Source: Agrobacterium fabrum
Lineage (GTDB): Bacteria > Pseudomonadota > Alphaproteobacteria > Rhizobiales > Rhizobiaceae
Direction: 5' to 3'
Length of the DNA: 6,725 nt
Assembly: GCA_003241215.1 (NCBI GenBank)
Contig: QFOL01000231.1
Coordinates: 1 to 6,725, forward strand
Under the pieces are notes generated by a model, which saw only the letters and a list, made by a program, of their open reading frames with translations, ran no database searches and was not told where the DNA came from. The position numbers and the translations under genes are program-made. Shown here in pieces: positions 1 to 6,499 of this stretch. Positions within the stretch are counted from its first letter, which is position 1, and each line of letters opens with the position of its first letter.

Positions 1-1
1 G

Positions 2-571
2 CAGGCGCAGTCTTCGGGCGCGAAGGTTATCGGTCTTGCCAATGCCGGTCTCGACACCTCCAACGCCATCAAACAGGCTGCGGAATTCGGTATCGTTGCG
101 GGTGGCCAGCGCCTTGCAGCGCTTCTCTTCACGCTAGCCGAAGTCCATGGCCTCGGCCTTGAGGCAGCTCAAGGGTTGACACTGACGGAAGGTTTTTATT
201 GGGACCGCGACGATGAATCGCGCAAGTTTGGTGAGCGCTTCAAGGAACGCACCGGCGCCATGCCGAACATGGTTCACACCGGCACCTATTCCGCTGTCTT
301 GCATTATCTGAAGGCGATCGAAAAGGCCGGCACCGACGATGCCGACGCCGTTGCGAAAGCCATGAAGGAAATGCCTGTTAACGACGTCTTCGCCAAGGAT
401 GGTCATGTGGCCGCCAATGGTCGCATGATCCACGACATGTATCTCATGGAAGTGAAGAAGCCTGACGAAAGCAAGCAACCCTGGGATTATTACAAGGTTC
501 TCGCCACCATCCCCGGCAAGGAAGCCTTCATGGACCCCGCAAAAAGCGGTTGCCCGCTGGTGACGCAATAA
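2..571 (+). CDS. Branched-chain amino acid-type ABC transporter substrate-binding protein (5' truncated by window edge)
   Basis: This is the periplasmic ligand-binding component of a HAAT/Liv-type ABC importer. It captures a small molecule and delivers it to the permeases encoded downstream. Only the last 189 residues are present. The reading frame is open from the first complete codon at position 2 to the TAA at 569-571, and the true start and signal peptide lie upstream of the window. The visible part fits the C-terminal half of a type I periplasmic binding fold (Peripla_BP_6). It has a strand-plus-loop 'VIGLANAGLDTSNAIKQA', then 'FYWDRDDESRKFGERF', 'HTGTYSAVLHYLKAIEKAG', and a late 'DGHVAANGRMIHDMYLMEVK' segment. 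Such proteins normally run to about 380-410 residues, so roughly half is missing. Family assignment is firm. The ligand is not deducible, since 'branched-chain amino acid' is a family label covering amides, urea, aromatic acids and others. Confidence 0.9.
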   Translation, partial: QAQSSGAKVIGLANAGLDTSNAIKQAAEFGIVAGGQRLAALLFTLAEVHGLGLEAAQGLTLTEGFYWDRDDESRKFGERFKERTGAMPNMVHTGTYSAVLHYLKAIEKAGTDDADAVAKAMKEMPVNDVFAKDGHVAANGRMIHDMYLMEVKKPDESKQPWDYYKVLATIPGKEAFMDPAKSGCPLVTQ

Positions 572-592
572 AAGACTGACGCAATAAAGGGG
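561..592 (+). repeat. Short tandem direct repeat at the end of the binding-protein gene
   Basis: The 12-base string TGACGCAATAAA occurs at 561-572 and again at 577-588, a 16-base period. The first copy carries the stop codon of the binding-protein gene. The second lies in the 29-base gap before livG and runs into that gene's ribosome binding site. It looks like a local 16-base duplication with the last few bases diverged. No function is evident. Confidence 0.7.
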
Positions 593-596
593 AAAG
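587..596 (+). promoter_or_regulatory. Ribosome binding site of the livG-like gene
   Basis: The purine run AAGGGGAAAG ends four bases before the ATG at 601. The core AAGGGG at 587-592 lies eight bases from the start. An in-frame TGA at 577-579 rules out any longer N-terminus, so this site fixes the unusually short start of the protein. Confidence 0.65.
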
Positions 597-600
597 TTTC

Positions 601-1329
601 ATGACGATCGCTCCCGCCCCCGCCGGGCAGGCGGCCGTGAAGAACGTCGATCTCGACGTGCATCATGCCCGCGTGCATGCGCTGATCGGTCCGAACGGCG
701 CCGGCAAGACAACGGTCTTCAACCTGTTGACCAAGTTTCTCCAGCCGACGGGCGGGGCGATCACCTTCATGGGAACGGATATAACAAGGACGCCGCCGGA
801 CAAGGTGGCGCGTCTCGGCCTCGTCAGGTCCTTCCAGATATCGGCAGTGTTTCCGCATCTGACGGTTCTGGAAAATGTGCGGATTGCGTTGCAGCGGCCG
901 AATGGCCTCGCAACGCAGTTCTGGCTGCCGCTCTCTTCGCTCGACAGGCTGAACGCCCGCGCCGAGGAGCTGATCGCAACGGTCGGCCTGACAAGGGAAA
1001 AACATGCGCTTGCGGCCGATCTTTCTTACGGCCGCAAGCGGGTTCTCGAAATCGCCACCACGCTGGCGCTCGATCCGAAGGTGCTGCTGCTGGACGAACC
1101 GATGGCCGGCATGGGCGGGGAAGATGTCTCGCATGTGGCCGAGCTCATCCGCGAGGTGGCCAAAACCCGCGCGGTGCTGATGGTCGAACATAATCTGAAA
1201 GTCGTGGCGGATATCTGCCACCACGTTACGGTCCTGCAACGCGGTGAAATTCTGGCGGAGGGCGATTATGCCGCCGTTTCCGCCGATCCGCGCGTGCGCA
1301 CGGCCTATATGGGCACGGAGGAGGCTTGA
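601..1329 (+). CDS. livG: LivG-type ABC transporter ATP-binding protein with atypical N-terminus
   Basis: This is one of the two cytoplasmic ATPases that power the Liv-type importer. Of 242 residues, the visible motifs are: Walker A GPNGAGKTT (30-38), Q-loop Gln79 in RSFQIS, signature LSYGR (141-145), Walker B VLLLDEP (161-167) with catalytic Glu166, D-loop AGMG (169-172) and switch His197 in MVEHN. The C-terminus 'RVRTAYMGTE' is the usual LivG ending. Signature and D-loop differ from the common LivG forms (LSYGQQR, AGLNP), which suggests a subfamily. The oddity is the start: 'MTIAPAPAGQAAVKNVDLDV' replaces the expected first strand and the aromatic A-loop (usually FGG), so Walker A begins about eight residues early. 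An in-frame stop at 577 excludes an upstream start. Spacing is 29 bases from the binding-protein gene and one base to livF. The family is certain; full activity is not. Confidence 0.93.
   Translation: MTIAPAPAGQAAVKNVDLDVHHARVHALIGPNGAGKTTVFNLLTKFLQPTGGAITFMGTDITRTPPDKVARLGLVRSFQISAVFPHLTVLENVRIALQRPNGLATQFWLPLSSLDRLNARAEELIATVGLTREKHALAADLSYGRKRVLEIATTLALDPKVLLLDEPMAGMGGEDVSHVAELIREVAKTRAVLMVEHNLKVVADICHHVTVLQRGEILAEGDYAAVSADPRVRTAYMGTEEA
1317..1324 (+). promoter_or_regulatory. Strong ribosome binding site deciding the livF start
   Basis: GGAGGAGG lies inside the last codons of livG, six bases before ATG 1331. It decides the start: the frame is open further upstream to an ATG at 1244, but that extension would overlap livG by 29 codons and has no family resemblance. 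ATG 1340, three codons later, is the only other contender. Confidence 0.85.
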
Positions 1330-1330
1330 G

Positions 1331-2032
1331 ATGGCGGCAATGCTCGAAGTCTCCAACCTGCAATCCTGGTACGGTGAAAGCCAGGCGCTGCATGGCGTCG
1401 ATCTGACCGTTGGCGAAGGTGAAACCATAACCATTCTCGGCCGCAACGGCGTGGGCAAGACCACGACGTTGCGCACCATCATGGGCATCATCCGCAACCG
1501 CAAGGGTTCCATCAAGCTCGGCGGCAAGGATCTGATGCCGGTGCCGCTGCATCGCACGGCGAAATACGGCCTCGGTTTCGTGCCGGAAGAGCGCGGCATC
1601 TTCGCGACGCTGAGCGTCGAGGAAAATCTGAAATTGCCGCCCGTCGTCGCATCCGGCGGCATGACGCTTGATGAGATATACGAGCTGTTTCCCAATCTAT
1701 ACGAACGCCGCACCAGCCCTGGCACCAAGCTTTCCGGCGGCGAGCAGCAGATGCTCGCCATGGCGCGCATCCTGCGCACCGGGGTCAAGGTGCTGCTGCT
1801 TGACGAACCGACAGAAGGGCTTGCCCCGGTCATCGTGCAGCGCATCGGCGAGGTGCTGCAAAAGCTGAAGAGCCGCGGCATGACCATTGTTCTGGTTGAA
1901 CAGAATTTCCGTTTTGCGAGCCGTATCGCCGACCGCTTCTACCTGATGGATCACGGCCAGATGGTCGGCGATTTTCCGGTCGGCGAGCTTTCCGCCCGCA
2001 TGGGCGAGCTCAACAAGGTGCTGGGGGTTTAA
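1331..2032 (+). CDS. livF: LivF-type ABC transporter ATP-binding protein
   Basis: This is the second ATPase of the importer, expected to pair with the LivG-like protein on the inner face of the membrane. It has 233 residues, normal for LivF. Motifs in order are: strand 'MLEVSNLQSWYG' with A-loop Tyr14, Walker A GRNGVGKTT (37-45), 'GFVPEERGIF' (82-91) where LivF proteins carry Glu rather than Gln in the Q-loop, signature LSGGEQQ (134-140), Walker B VLLLDEP (154-160) with Glu159, D-loop EGLAP (162-166), and 'LVEQN' (188-192), where Gln191 replaces the switch His. The last feature is normal for LivF (E. coli LivF also reads VEQN). The preceding stop ends at 1329, leaving a one-base gap, and the next gene starts two bases after this stop, so translation is probably coupled across the block. 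Confidence 0.95.
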   Translation: MAAMLEVSNLQSWYGESQALHGVDLTVGEGETITILGRNGVGKTTTLRTIMGIIRNRKGSIKLGGKDLMPVPLHRTAKYGLGFVPEERGIFATLSVEENLKLPPVVASGGMTLDEIYELFPNLYERRTSPGTKLSGGEQQMLAMARILRTGVKVLLLDEPTEGLAPVIVQRIGEVLQKLKSRGMTIVLVEQNFRFASRIADRFYLMDHGQMVGDFPVGELSARMGELNKVLGV

Positions 2033-2034
2033 CG

Positions 2035-2922
2035 ATGACGATGATCTTCGGCGTTCCAATTCAGGCGCTCCTCGGACAATTGCTGGTGGGCCTCATCAAC
2101 GGGTCGTTTTATGCGCTGCTGTCGCTCGGCCTTGCCGTCATTTTCGGTCTGCTGCGCGTCATTAATTTTGCCCATGGCGCGCAATATATGCTCGGTGCAT
2201 TCGTGGCCTTCCTCGGCCTGCAATATTTCGGCATCAATTTCTGGGTGGCGCTCATCGTCACGCCGCTCGTCGTGGCGCTGTTCGGTGCGATCATCGAACG
2301 CTTCCTGCTGTCGCGGCTTTACGATCTCGATCCGCTTTACGGGCTGCTGTTCACCTTTGGTCTGGCGCTGGTGGTGGAAGGCACGTTCCGCTGGCTTTAT
2401 GGCGCGGCGGGCCAGCCCTATTCGGTGCCGCGCGAGCTTGCCGGCGGCACCAATCTCGGCTTCATGTTCCTGCCGAATTACCGCGCTTTCGTCGTCGTCA
2501 TTTCGCTCATCGTCTGCATCGCCACCTGGGCGTTGATCGAAAAGACGCGTCTCGGCTCCTATCTGCGCGCTGCGACCGAAAATCCGACGCTGGTGCAGGC
2601 TTTCGGCATCAATGTGCCTGTTCTCCTGACGCTGACCTACGCGCTGGGCGCCGGCCTTGCCGGTTTCACCGGGGTTCTTGCAGCGCCGATCTATCAGGTC
2701 TCGCCCTTGATGGGCACCAATCTCATCATCGTCGTGTTTGCCGTGGTCGTGGTCGGCGGCATGGGGTCGATCATGGGCGCCATCGTCACCGGTTACATGC
2801 TGGGCGTCGCCGAGGGCCTCACCAAAGTGTTCTACCCGGAAGCCTCCAACATCGTCATCTTCGTCATCATGGCCTTTGTGCTGCTCATCCGCCCCGCCGG
2901 ACTTTTCGGAAAGGACGCCTGA
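2035..2922 (+). CDS. livH: LivH-type ABC transporter permease
   Basis: This is an inner-membrane permease subunit that, with the LivM-like protein, forms the translocation path. It has 295 residues and is very hydrophobic, with about eight apparent membrane segments. The family hallmark 'INGSFYALLSLGLAVIFGLL' (21-40) is followed by 'RVINFAHGAQYMLGAF' (41-56). The charged stretch 'EKTRLGSYLRAATENPTLVQAFGIN' in the second half is the cytoplasmic loop that contacts the ATPase. It is followed by 'GAGLAGFTGVLAAPIYQVSPLMGTN' and 'VVVVGGMGSIMGAI', typical of LivH. The start at 2035 lies two bases after the livF stop and eight bases after a G-run at 2022-2026. ATG 2041 is an alternative losing two residues. 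Length and motifs are intact. The transported compound is unknown. Confidence 0.95.
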   Translation: MTMIFGVPIQALLGQLLVGLINGSFYALLSLGLAVIFGLLRVINFAHGAQYMLGAFVAFLGLQYFGINFWVALIVTPLVVALFGAIIERFLLSRLYDLDPLYGLLFTFGLALVVEGTFRWLYGAAGQPYSVPRELAGGTNLGFMFLPNYRAFVVVISLIVCIATWALIEKTRLGSYLRAATENPTLVQAFGINVPVLLTLTYALGAGLAGFTGVLAAPIYQVSPLMGTNLIIVVFAVVVVGGMGSIMGAIVTGYMLGVAEGLTKVFYPEASNIVIFVIMAFVLLIRPAGLFGKDA

Positions 2923-2923
2923 T

Positions 2924-3931
2924 ATGTCCAAAGCCACCCATAGCCCCACCGCCGGAGCAATGCCGCAGACGGAGGTTTCGACGACTGCCGGCACCATCAA
3001 GACCGTGCTCATTCTGGCGGGTCTCGCCGTCCTCATCGCCGCGCCGATGTTCGTTTATCCGATCTTTCTGATGAAGCTCCTGTGCTTTGCGCTGTTTGCC
3101 TGCGCCTTCAATCTGCTGATCGGTTACACGGGACTGCTATCCTTCGGCCATGCGGCGTTTTTCGGCGGTGCGGCTTATTTCACGGCCTATTCGGTGAAGG
3201 AATGGGGCGTGACGCCGGAGATCGGCCTTGTCATCGGCATGGCGGGTGCGGCGCTGCTCGGTCTCGTCATCGGCTTTTTCGCCATCCGCCGCCAGGGCAT
3301 CTATTTCGCCATGATCACGCTGGCGCTGTCGCAGATGTTTTATTTCTTCTGCCTTCAGGCGCCGTTTACCCATGGTGAGGACGGCTTGCAGGGCGTGCCG
3401 CGCGGCCATCTCTTCGGCCTTTTCGATCTCAATGCGCCGCTCAATATCTATTACACCGTGCTGGCCGCCTTTGTGCTCGCGCTTCTGGTCATCTGGCGTT
3501 TCGTCAATTCGCCCTTCGGCATGATCCTGAAATCGATTCGTGAAAACGAGCAGCGCGCCATTTCGCTGGGTTACAGCGTGCAGCGCTACAAGCTCGGCGC
3601 TTTCGTGATGTCGGCGACGCTGGCGGGGCTTGCGGGCGGCCTCAAAGCGCTGGTCTTCCAGTTCGCGACGTTGACCGACGTGACCTGGCAGATGTCCGGC
3701 GAGGTGATCCTGATGACGCTGCTCGGCGGCATCGGCACCATGATCGGCCCTATCTTCGGTGCTGGTCTCGTCGTCACCCTGCAGAACTATCTCGCGACAT
3801 CGGATTTCCCGGTCACCATCATCACCGGCCTTGTTTTCATGGCCTGCGTTCTGGTGTTCCGACGCGGTCTGATCGGCGAATTTTACGCCTCGCGGCTCGG
3901 GAGAAAACTCGGCTTCCAGCACCGCGGCTAG
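2924..3931 (+). CDS. livM: LivM-type ABC transporter permease
   Basis: This is the second inner-membrane permease of the importer, 335 residues. A hydrophilic leader of about 26 residues, rich in Thr, Ser and Ala, precedes the first membrane segment. The LivM hallmark '[20 protein letters not shown]' (67-86) is present. So is '[13 protein letters not shown]' (149-161), at the place where amino-acid LivM proteins usually read TGGSDGL. The ATPase-contact loop '[22 protein letters not shown]' (196-217) follows, then '[13 protein letters not shown]'. The altered THGEDGL segment hints at a subfamily with a different ligand, but this is inference. The start is chosen at ATG 2924 because GGAAAGGA at 2908-2915 sits eight bases upstream and because it begins one base after the livH stop. 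The frame is open upstream to 2738, but that part only shadows livH. Confidence 0.95.
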   Translation: MSKATHSPTAGAMPQTEVSTTAGTIKTVLILAGLAVLIAAPMFVYPIFLMKLLCFALFACAFNLLIGYTGLLSFGHAAFFGGAAYFTAYSVKEWGVTPEIGLVIGMAGAALLGLVIGFFAIRRQGIYFAMITLALSQMFYFFCLQAPFTHGEDGLQGVPRGHLFGLFDLNAPLNIYYTVLAAFVLALLVIWRFVNSPFGMILKSIRENEQRAISLGYSVQRYKLGAFVMSATLAGLAGGLKALVFQFATLTDVTWQMSGEVILMTLLGGIGTMIGPIFGAGLVVTLQNYLATSDFPVTIITGLVFMACVLVFRRGLIGEFYASRLGRKLGFQHRG

Positions 3932-3954
3932 AGATTTTTGAAAACACAGACAAG

Positions 3955-3991
3955 GCCTCCCCCGCGTCCGGGACGACGCGGCAAGGGTGGC
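3955..3991 (+). promoter_or_regulatory. Predicted hairpin in the livM-GMC gap overlapping a ribosome binding site
   Basis: The 62-base gap between the livM-like and GMC genes contains a strong inverted repeat. CCGCGTC (3962-3968) pairs perfectly with GACGCGG (3975-3981) around a six-base loop. The stem can continue below a three-base bulge (3982-3984): CCC 3959-3961 with GGG 3985-3987, one T-T mismatch, then GCC 3955-3957 with GGC 3989-3991. The lower stem takes in the AAGGG (3983-3987) that would serve ATG 3994. No T-tract follows on either strand, so it is not a standard terminator. It may limit expression of the catabolic half relative to the transporter half, or stabilise the upstream transcript. 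Pairing is by eye; function is inferred. Confidence 0.55.
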
Positions 3992-3993
3992 GT

Positions 3994-5601
3994 ATGGAGA
4001 AGAGCATGGGCGAATATGACTATATCGTCATCGGAGCGGGGAGTGCCGGATGTGTCCTCGCCAACCGCCTCTCGAAAGATCCGAACAACCGCGTGCTGCT
4101 TCTGGAAGCGGGCGGCAACGACAATTACCACTGGATCCATATTCCGGTCGGTTATCTCTATTGCATCAACAATCCGCGCACCGACTGGTGTTTCAAGACG
4201 GCGGAAGAGCCGGGGTTGAACGGCCGCTCGCTGATCTATCCGCGCGGCAAGGTGCTTGGCGGCTGCTCCTCCATCAACGGCATGATCTATATGCGCGGCC
4301 AGGCGCGCGATTACGATATGTGGCGGCAGCTTGGCTGCGAGGGCTGGGGGTGGAACGATATCCTGCCCTATTTTCTGAAGTCGGAAGACTTTTATCGCGG
4401 CAAGAACGAGATGCATTCTGCCGGCGGCGAATGGCGCGTGGAAAAGGCCCGTGTGCGCTGGGATGTGCTGGACGCCTTCCAGAAGGCGGCGGGCGAGGCG
4501 GGTATTCCCGCGACCGATGATTTCAACCGGGGCGACAATGAAGGCGCCGGTTATTTTGACGTCAACCAGCGGGCGGGCTGGCGCTGGAACACGGCGAAAG
4601 CCTTTCTGAAGCCGGCGCTTGGCCGCAAGAACCTGACGGTTCTGACCAAGGCCCATGTCAGGCGCCTCATCATCGAAGAAGGCCGTGTCAACGGCGTCGA
4701 GTTTCACCATGACGGCGTCCTGAGAACGATGCGGGCGCGGCGCGAGACGGTGCTGTCCGCCGGCGCGATAGGCTCGCCGCATATTCTGGAGCTTTCCGGC
4801 GTCGGCCGTGGCGATGTGTTGCAGGCGGCCGGTATCGACACGGTGGCGGAGGTTCAGGGTGTGGGCGAAAACCTGCAGGACCATCTGCAGCTGCGCATGG
4901 TCTACAAGGTCTCCGGTGTCCTGACGCTGAATGAAAGGGCCTCCACCCTGTTCGGCAAGGCGCGGATCGGCCTCGAATATGCGTTGACCCGCTCCGGGCC
5001 GATGTCGATGGCGCCGAGCCAGCTCGGTGTCTTCACCCGTTCTTCACCCGAGAAAGAAACCGCCGATCTGGAATATCATGTCCAGCCGGTTTCGCTCGAC
5101 AAGTTCGGCGATCCGGTTCACACTTTTCCGGCCATTACCGCAAGTGTCTGCAATCTGCGGCCGGAAAGCCGGGGCTCAGTGCATGTGAAAGGACCGGATT
5201 TCGCCATGCAGCCGGAAATCCGCCCGAACTATCTTTCCACCGAAGGCGACCGCCAGGTGGCCATAGACTCCATGCGGCTGACGCGCCGCATCGTCGCCCA
5301 ACCGGCCTTCGCGCGCTTCAAGCCGCAGGAATACAAGCCGGGTCCCTCCTTTGAAAACGACAATGATCTTGCCAAGGCGGCGGGCGATATCGGCACCACC
5401 ATCTTCCACCCCGTCGGCACGCTGCGCATGGGGTCGGATATGGAAAGCGTGGTCGATGCGCGGCTGAAATTCCGCCGGCTCGCCGGGCTGCGCGTCGCCG
5501 ATGCATCGGTGATGCCGCGCATCACATCCGGAAATACCAATTCCCCGACGATCATGATTGCCGAAAAGGCCGCCGACATGATCCTTGCGGATAATCGCTG
5601 A
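3994..5601 (+). CDS. GMC family FAD-dependent oxidoreductase (choline/alcohol dehydrogenase-like)
   Basis: This is a cytoplasmic flavoenzyme of the glucose-methanol-choline family, expected to oxidise a primary alcohol to an aldehyde or beyond; the electron acceptor is unknown. It has 535 residues from this start, normal for bacterial members. FAD-binding motif '[15 protein letters not shown]' is at 12-26 and the ribose-binding Glu at 38 (LLLEAGG). GMC signature 1 spans '[18 protein letters not shown]' (85-102) and signature 2 '[15 protein letters not shown]' (257-271). The catalytic pair is His472 (HPVGT) and Asn516 (GNTNSPT), the His/Asn arrangement of choline oxidase. No signal peptide is seen. 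The start is ambiguous: ATG 3994 has AAGGG six bases upstream but inside a potential hairpin, while ATG 4006, giving MGEYDY, has GGAG at 3996-3999 six bases upstream. The gene follows livM by 62 bases and precedes the HIBADH-like gene by 13. The substrate is not deducible, and choline oxidation is only one option. Confidence 0.94.
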   Translation: MEKSMGEYDYIVIGAGSAGCVLANRLSKDPNNRVLLLEAGGNDNYHWIHIPVGYLYCINNPRTDWCFKTAEEPGLNGRSLIYPRGKVLGGCSSINGMIYMRGQARDYDMWRQLGCEGWGWNDILPYFLKSEDFYRGKNEMHSAGGEWRVEKARVRWDVLDAFQKAAGEAGIPATDDFNRGDNEGAGYFDVNQRAGWRWNTAKAFLKPALGRKNLTVLTKAHVRRLIIEEGRVNGVEFHHDGVLRTMRARRETVLSAGAIGSPHILELSGVGRGDVLQAAGIDTVAEVQGVGENLQDHLQLRMVYKVSGVLTLNERASTLFGKARIGLEYALTRSGPMSMAPSQLGVFTRSSPEKETADLEYHVQPVSLDKFGDPVHTFPAITASVCNLRPESRGSVHVKGPDFAMQPEIRPNYLSTEGDRQVAIDSMRLTRRIVAQPAFARFKPQEYKPGPSFENDNDLAKAAGDIGTTIFHPVGTLRMGSDMESVVDARLKFRRLAGLRVADASVMPRITSGNTNSPTIMIAEKAADMILADNR

Positions 5602-5607
5602 AAGGAG
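5601..5607 (+). promoter_or_regulatory. Ribosome binding site deciding the HIBADH-like start
   Basis: AAAGGAG begins on the last base of the GMC stop codon and lies seven bases before ATG 5615. It favours that ATG over a TTG at 5585, which would add ten residues unlike the family and overlap the GMC gene. Confidence 0.85.
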
Positions 5608-5614
5608 CGCTCCG

Positions 5615-6499
5615 ATGAAGACCGTCGCTTTTATCGGGCTGGGACATATGGGCCTGCCCATGGCCGCCAATCTCGTCAAGGCCGGATATGCCGTCAGGGG
5701 TCACGATCTTTCCGAAGCCTGCCGCGCGGCGGCGAGAGAGGCGGGCGTTCCCGTTGCGGCGGATTCCGCCGAGGCCATCGAAGCGGCTGACGTCATCATC
5801 ACCATGCTGCCGAAGGGCGAACATGTCGTGTCGGTCTATGGCGATCTGGTTCGGAAAATTTCTGCTGGAACGCTGCTTATCGATTGCTCGACGGTGGATA
5901 TGGAAAGTGCGCTTAAGGCGCATGAACTGGCTGCTTCCGCCGGTTGCCCCTCGGTCGATGCGCCCGTATCGGGCGGAACGGGCGGGGCCGCGGCCGGCAC
6001 CCTGACCTTCATGTGCGGCGGCGAGGCTGCGGCCTTCTCTGCGGCAAAGCCGGTGCTGGAGGCGATGGGCAAGAAGATCGTGCATTGCGGCAAGGGCGGT
6101 AACGGCCAGGCGGCGAAGATTTGCAACAACATGATCCTCGGCATTTCCATGATCGCCGTTTCCGAAGCCTTCGTGCTGGGCGAAAAACTCGGGCTTTCGC
6201 ATCAGGCGCTGTTCGACGTCGCCTCCACCTCTTCCGGGCAATGCTGGTCGCTCACCACCTATTGCCCGGTGCCGGGACCGGTGCCGACATCGCCCGCCAA
6301 CAAAGATTACCAGCCCGGATTTGCAGCGGCCCTGATGCTGAAGGATCTGAAGCTTTCGCAGGAGGCCGCGAATGGAGCCGGGGCTTCCACCCCGCTCGGT
6401 GCGGCGGCGGCGGCGCTTTACGAGAACTTCGTCGATGAGGGGAGCGGCGGACGCGATTTCTCCGCCATCGTCGAAATGCTGCGCGGGAGCGAAGCATGA
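5615..6499 (+). CDS. mmsB: 3-hydroxyisobutyrate dehydrogenase-like NAD(P)-dependent oxidoreductase
   Basis: This is a cytoplasmic beta-hydroxyacid dehydrogenase. The best-matching activity is oxidation of 3-hydroxyisobutyrate to methylmalonate semialdehyde, a step of valine breakdown. It has 294 residues, the usual family length. The Rossmann motif 'FIGLGHMGLPMAANLVKAGY' is at 6-25, with Asp31 ending the second strand, which suggests NAD over NADP. The substrate-binding loop 'DAPVSGGTGGA' is at 115-125, and catalytic Lys168 lies in 'GNGQAAKICNNM' (162-173). The C-terminal helices include 'CWSLTTYCPVPGPVP' (210-224) and 'GFAAALMLKDLKLSQEAA' (235-252), wording typical of true HIBADH rather than tartronate semialdehyde reductase or glyoxylate reductase. 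The gene lies 13 bases after the GMC gene and overlaps the next gene by four bases, so all three are almost certainly co-translated. A related 3-hydroxyacid substrate remains possible. Confidence 0.93.
   Translation: MKTVAFIGLGHMGLPMAANLVKAGYAVRGHDLSEACRAAAREAGVPVAADSAEAIEAADVIITMLPKGEHVVSVYGDLVRKISAGTLLIDCSTVDMESALKAHELAASAGCPSVDAPVSGGTGGAAAGTLTFMCGGEAAAFSAAKPVLEAMGKKIVHCGKGGNGQAAKICNNMILGISMIAVSEAFVLGEKLGLSHQALFDVASTSSGQCWSLTTYCPVPGPVPTSPANKDYQPGFAAALMLKDLKLSQEAANGAGASTPLGAAAAALYENFVDEGSGGRDFSAIVEMLRGSEA
6485..6489 (+). promoter_or_regulatory. Ribosome binding site of the acetoacetyl-CoA synthetase-like gene
   Basis: GGGAG within the end of the HIBADH-like gene lies six bases before ATG 6496. 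Together with the ATGA overlap it supports this start. Confidence 0.6.

Noticed and set aside
1244..1330. Upstream extension of the livF frame to ATG 1244
   Set aside because: It would overlap livG by 29 codons with residues unlike any LivF N-terminus, whereas ATG 1331 has an excellent ribosome binding site.
490..1887. A 465-codon open frame on the minus strand opposite livG and livF
   Set aside because: It lies entirely opposite genes with clear ABC ATPase motifs, and its Ser/Arg/Pro-rich sequence has no recognisable domain. Long antisense frames are expected in GC-rich coding DNA with G/C-ending codons.
2738..2923. Upstream extension of the livM frame to ATG 2738
   Set aside because: The added 62 residues are Ser/Pro/Trp-rich shadow sequence of livH. 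ATG 2924 has a good ribosome binding site and fits normal gene packing.
2029..3036. A 335-codon minus-strand open frame opposite livH
   Set aside because: It is very rich in Asp, Glu, His, Arg and Gln, as expected when hydrophobic membrane-protein codons are read in reverse. There is no domain pattern, and the plus strand holds an obvious permease.
3938..3943. TTGAAA as a -35 box of an internal promoter before the GMC gene
   Set aside because: At the proper distance downstream there is only GC-rich hairpin sequence and nothing like a -10 box.
3955..3991. The livM-GMC hairpin as a rho-independent terminator
   Set aside because: No run of T follows the stem on the plus strand, and the minus strand has only broken T runs some distance away.
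3938..4219. A 93-codon plus-strand open frame across the livM-GMC gap
   Set aside because: Most of it overlaps the start of the GMC gene in another frame and its composition is low-complexity Arg/Ser. There is no ribosome binding site before 3938.
3928..4884. Minus-strand open frame opposite the GMC gene; similar ones at 3137-3922 and 5552-6589
   Set aside because: All are mirror frames of well-supported plus-strand enzymes or permeases, with no coherent family signal.
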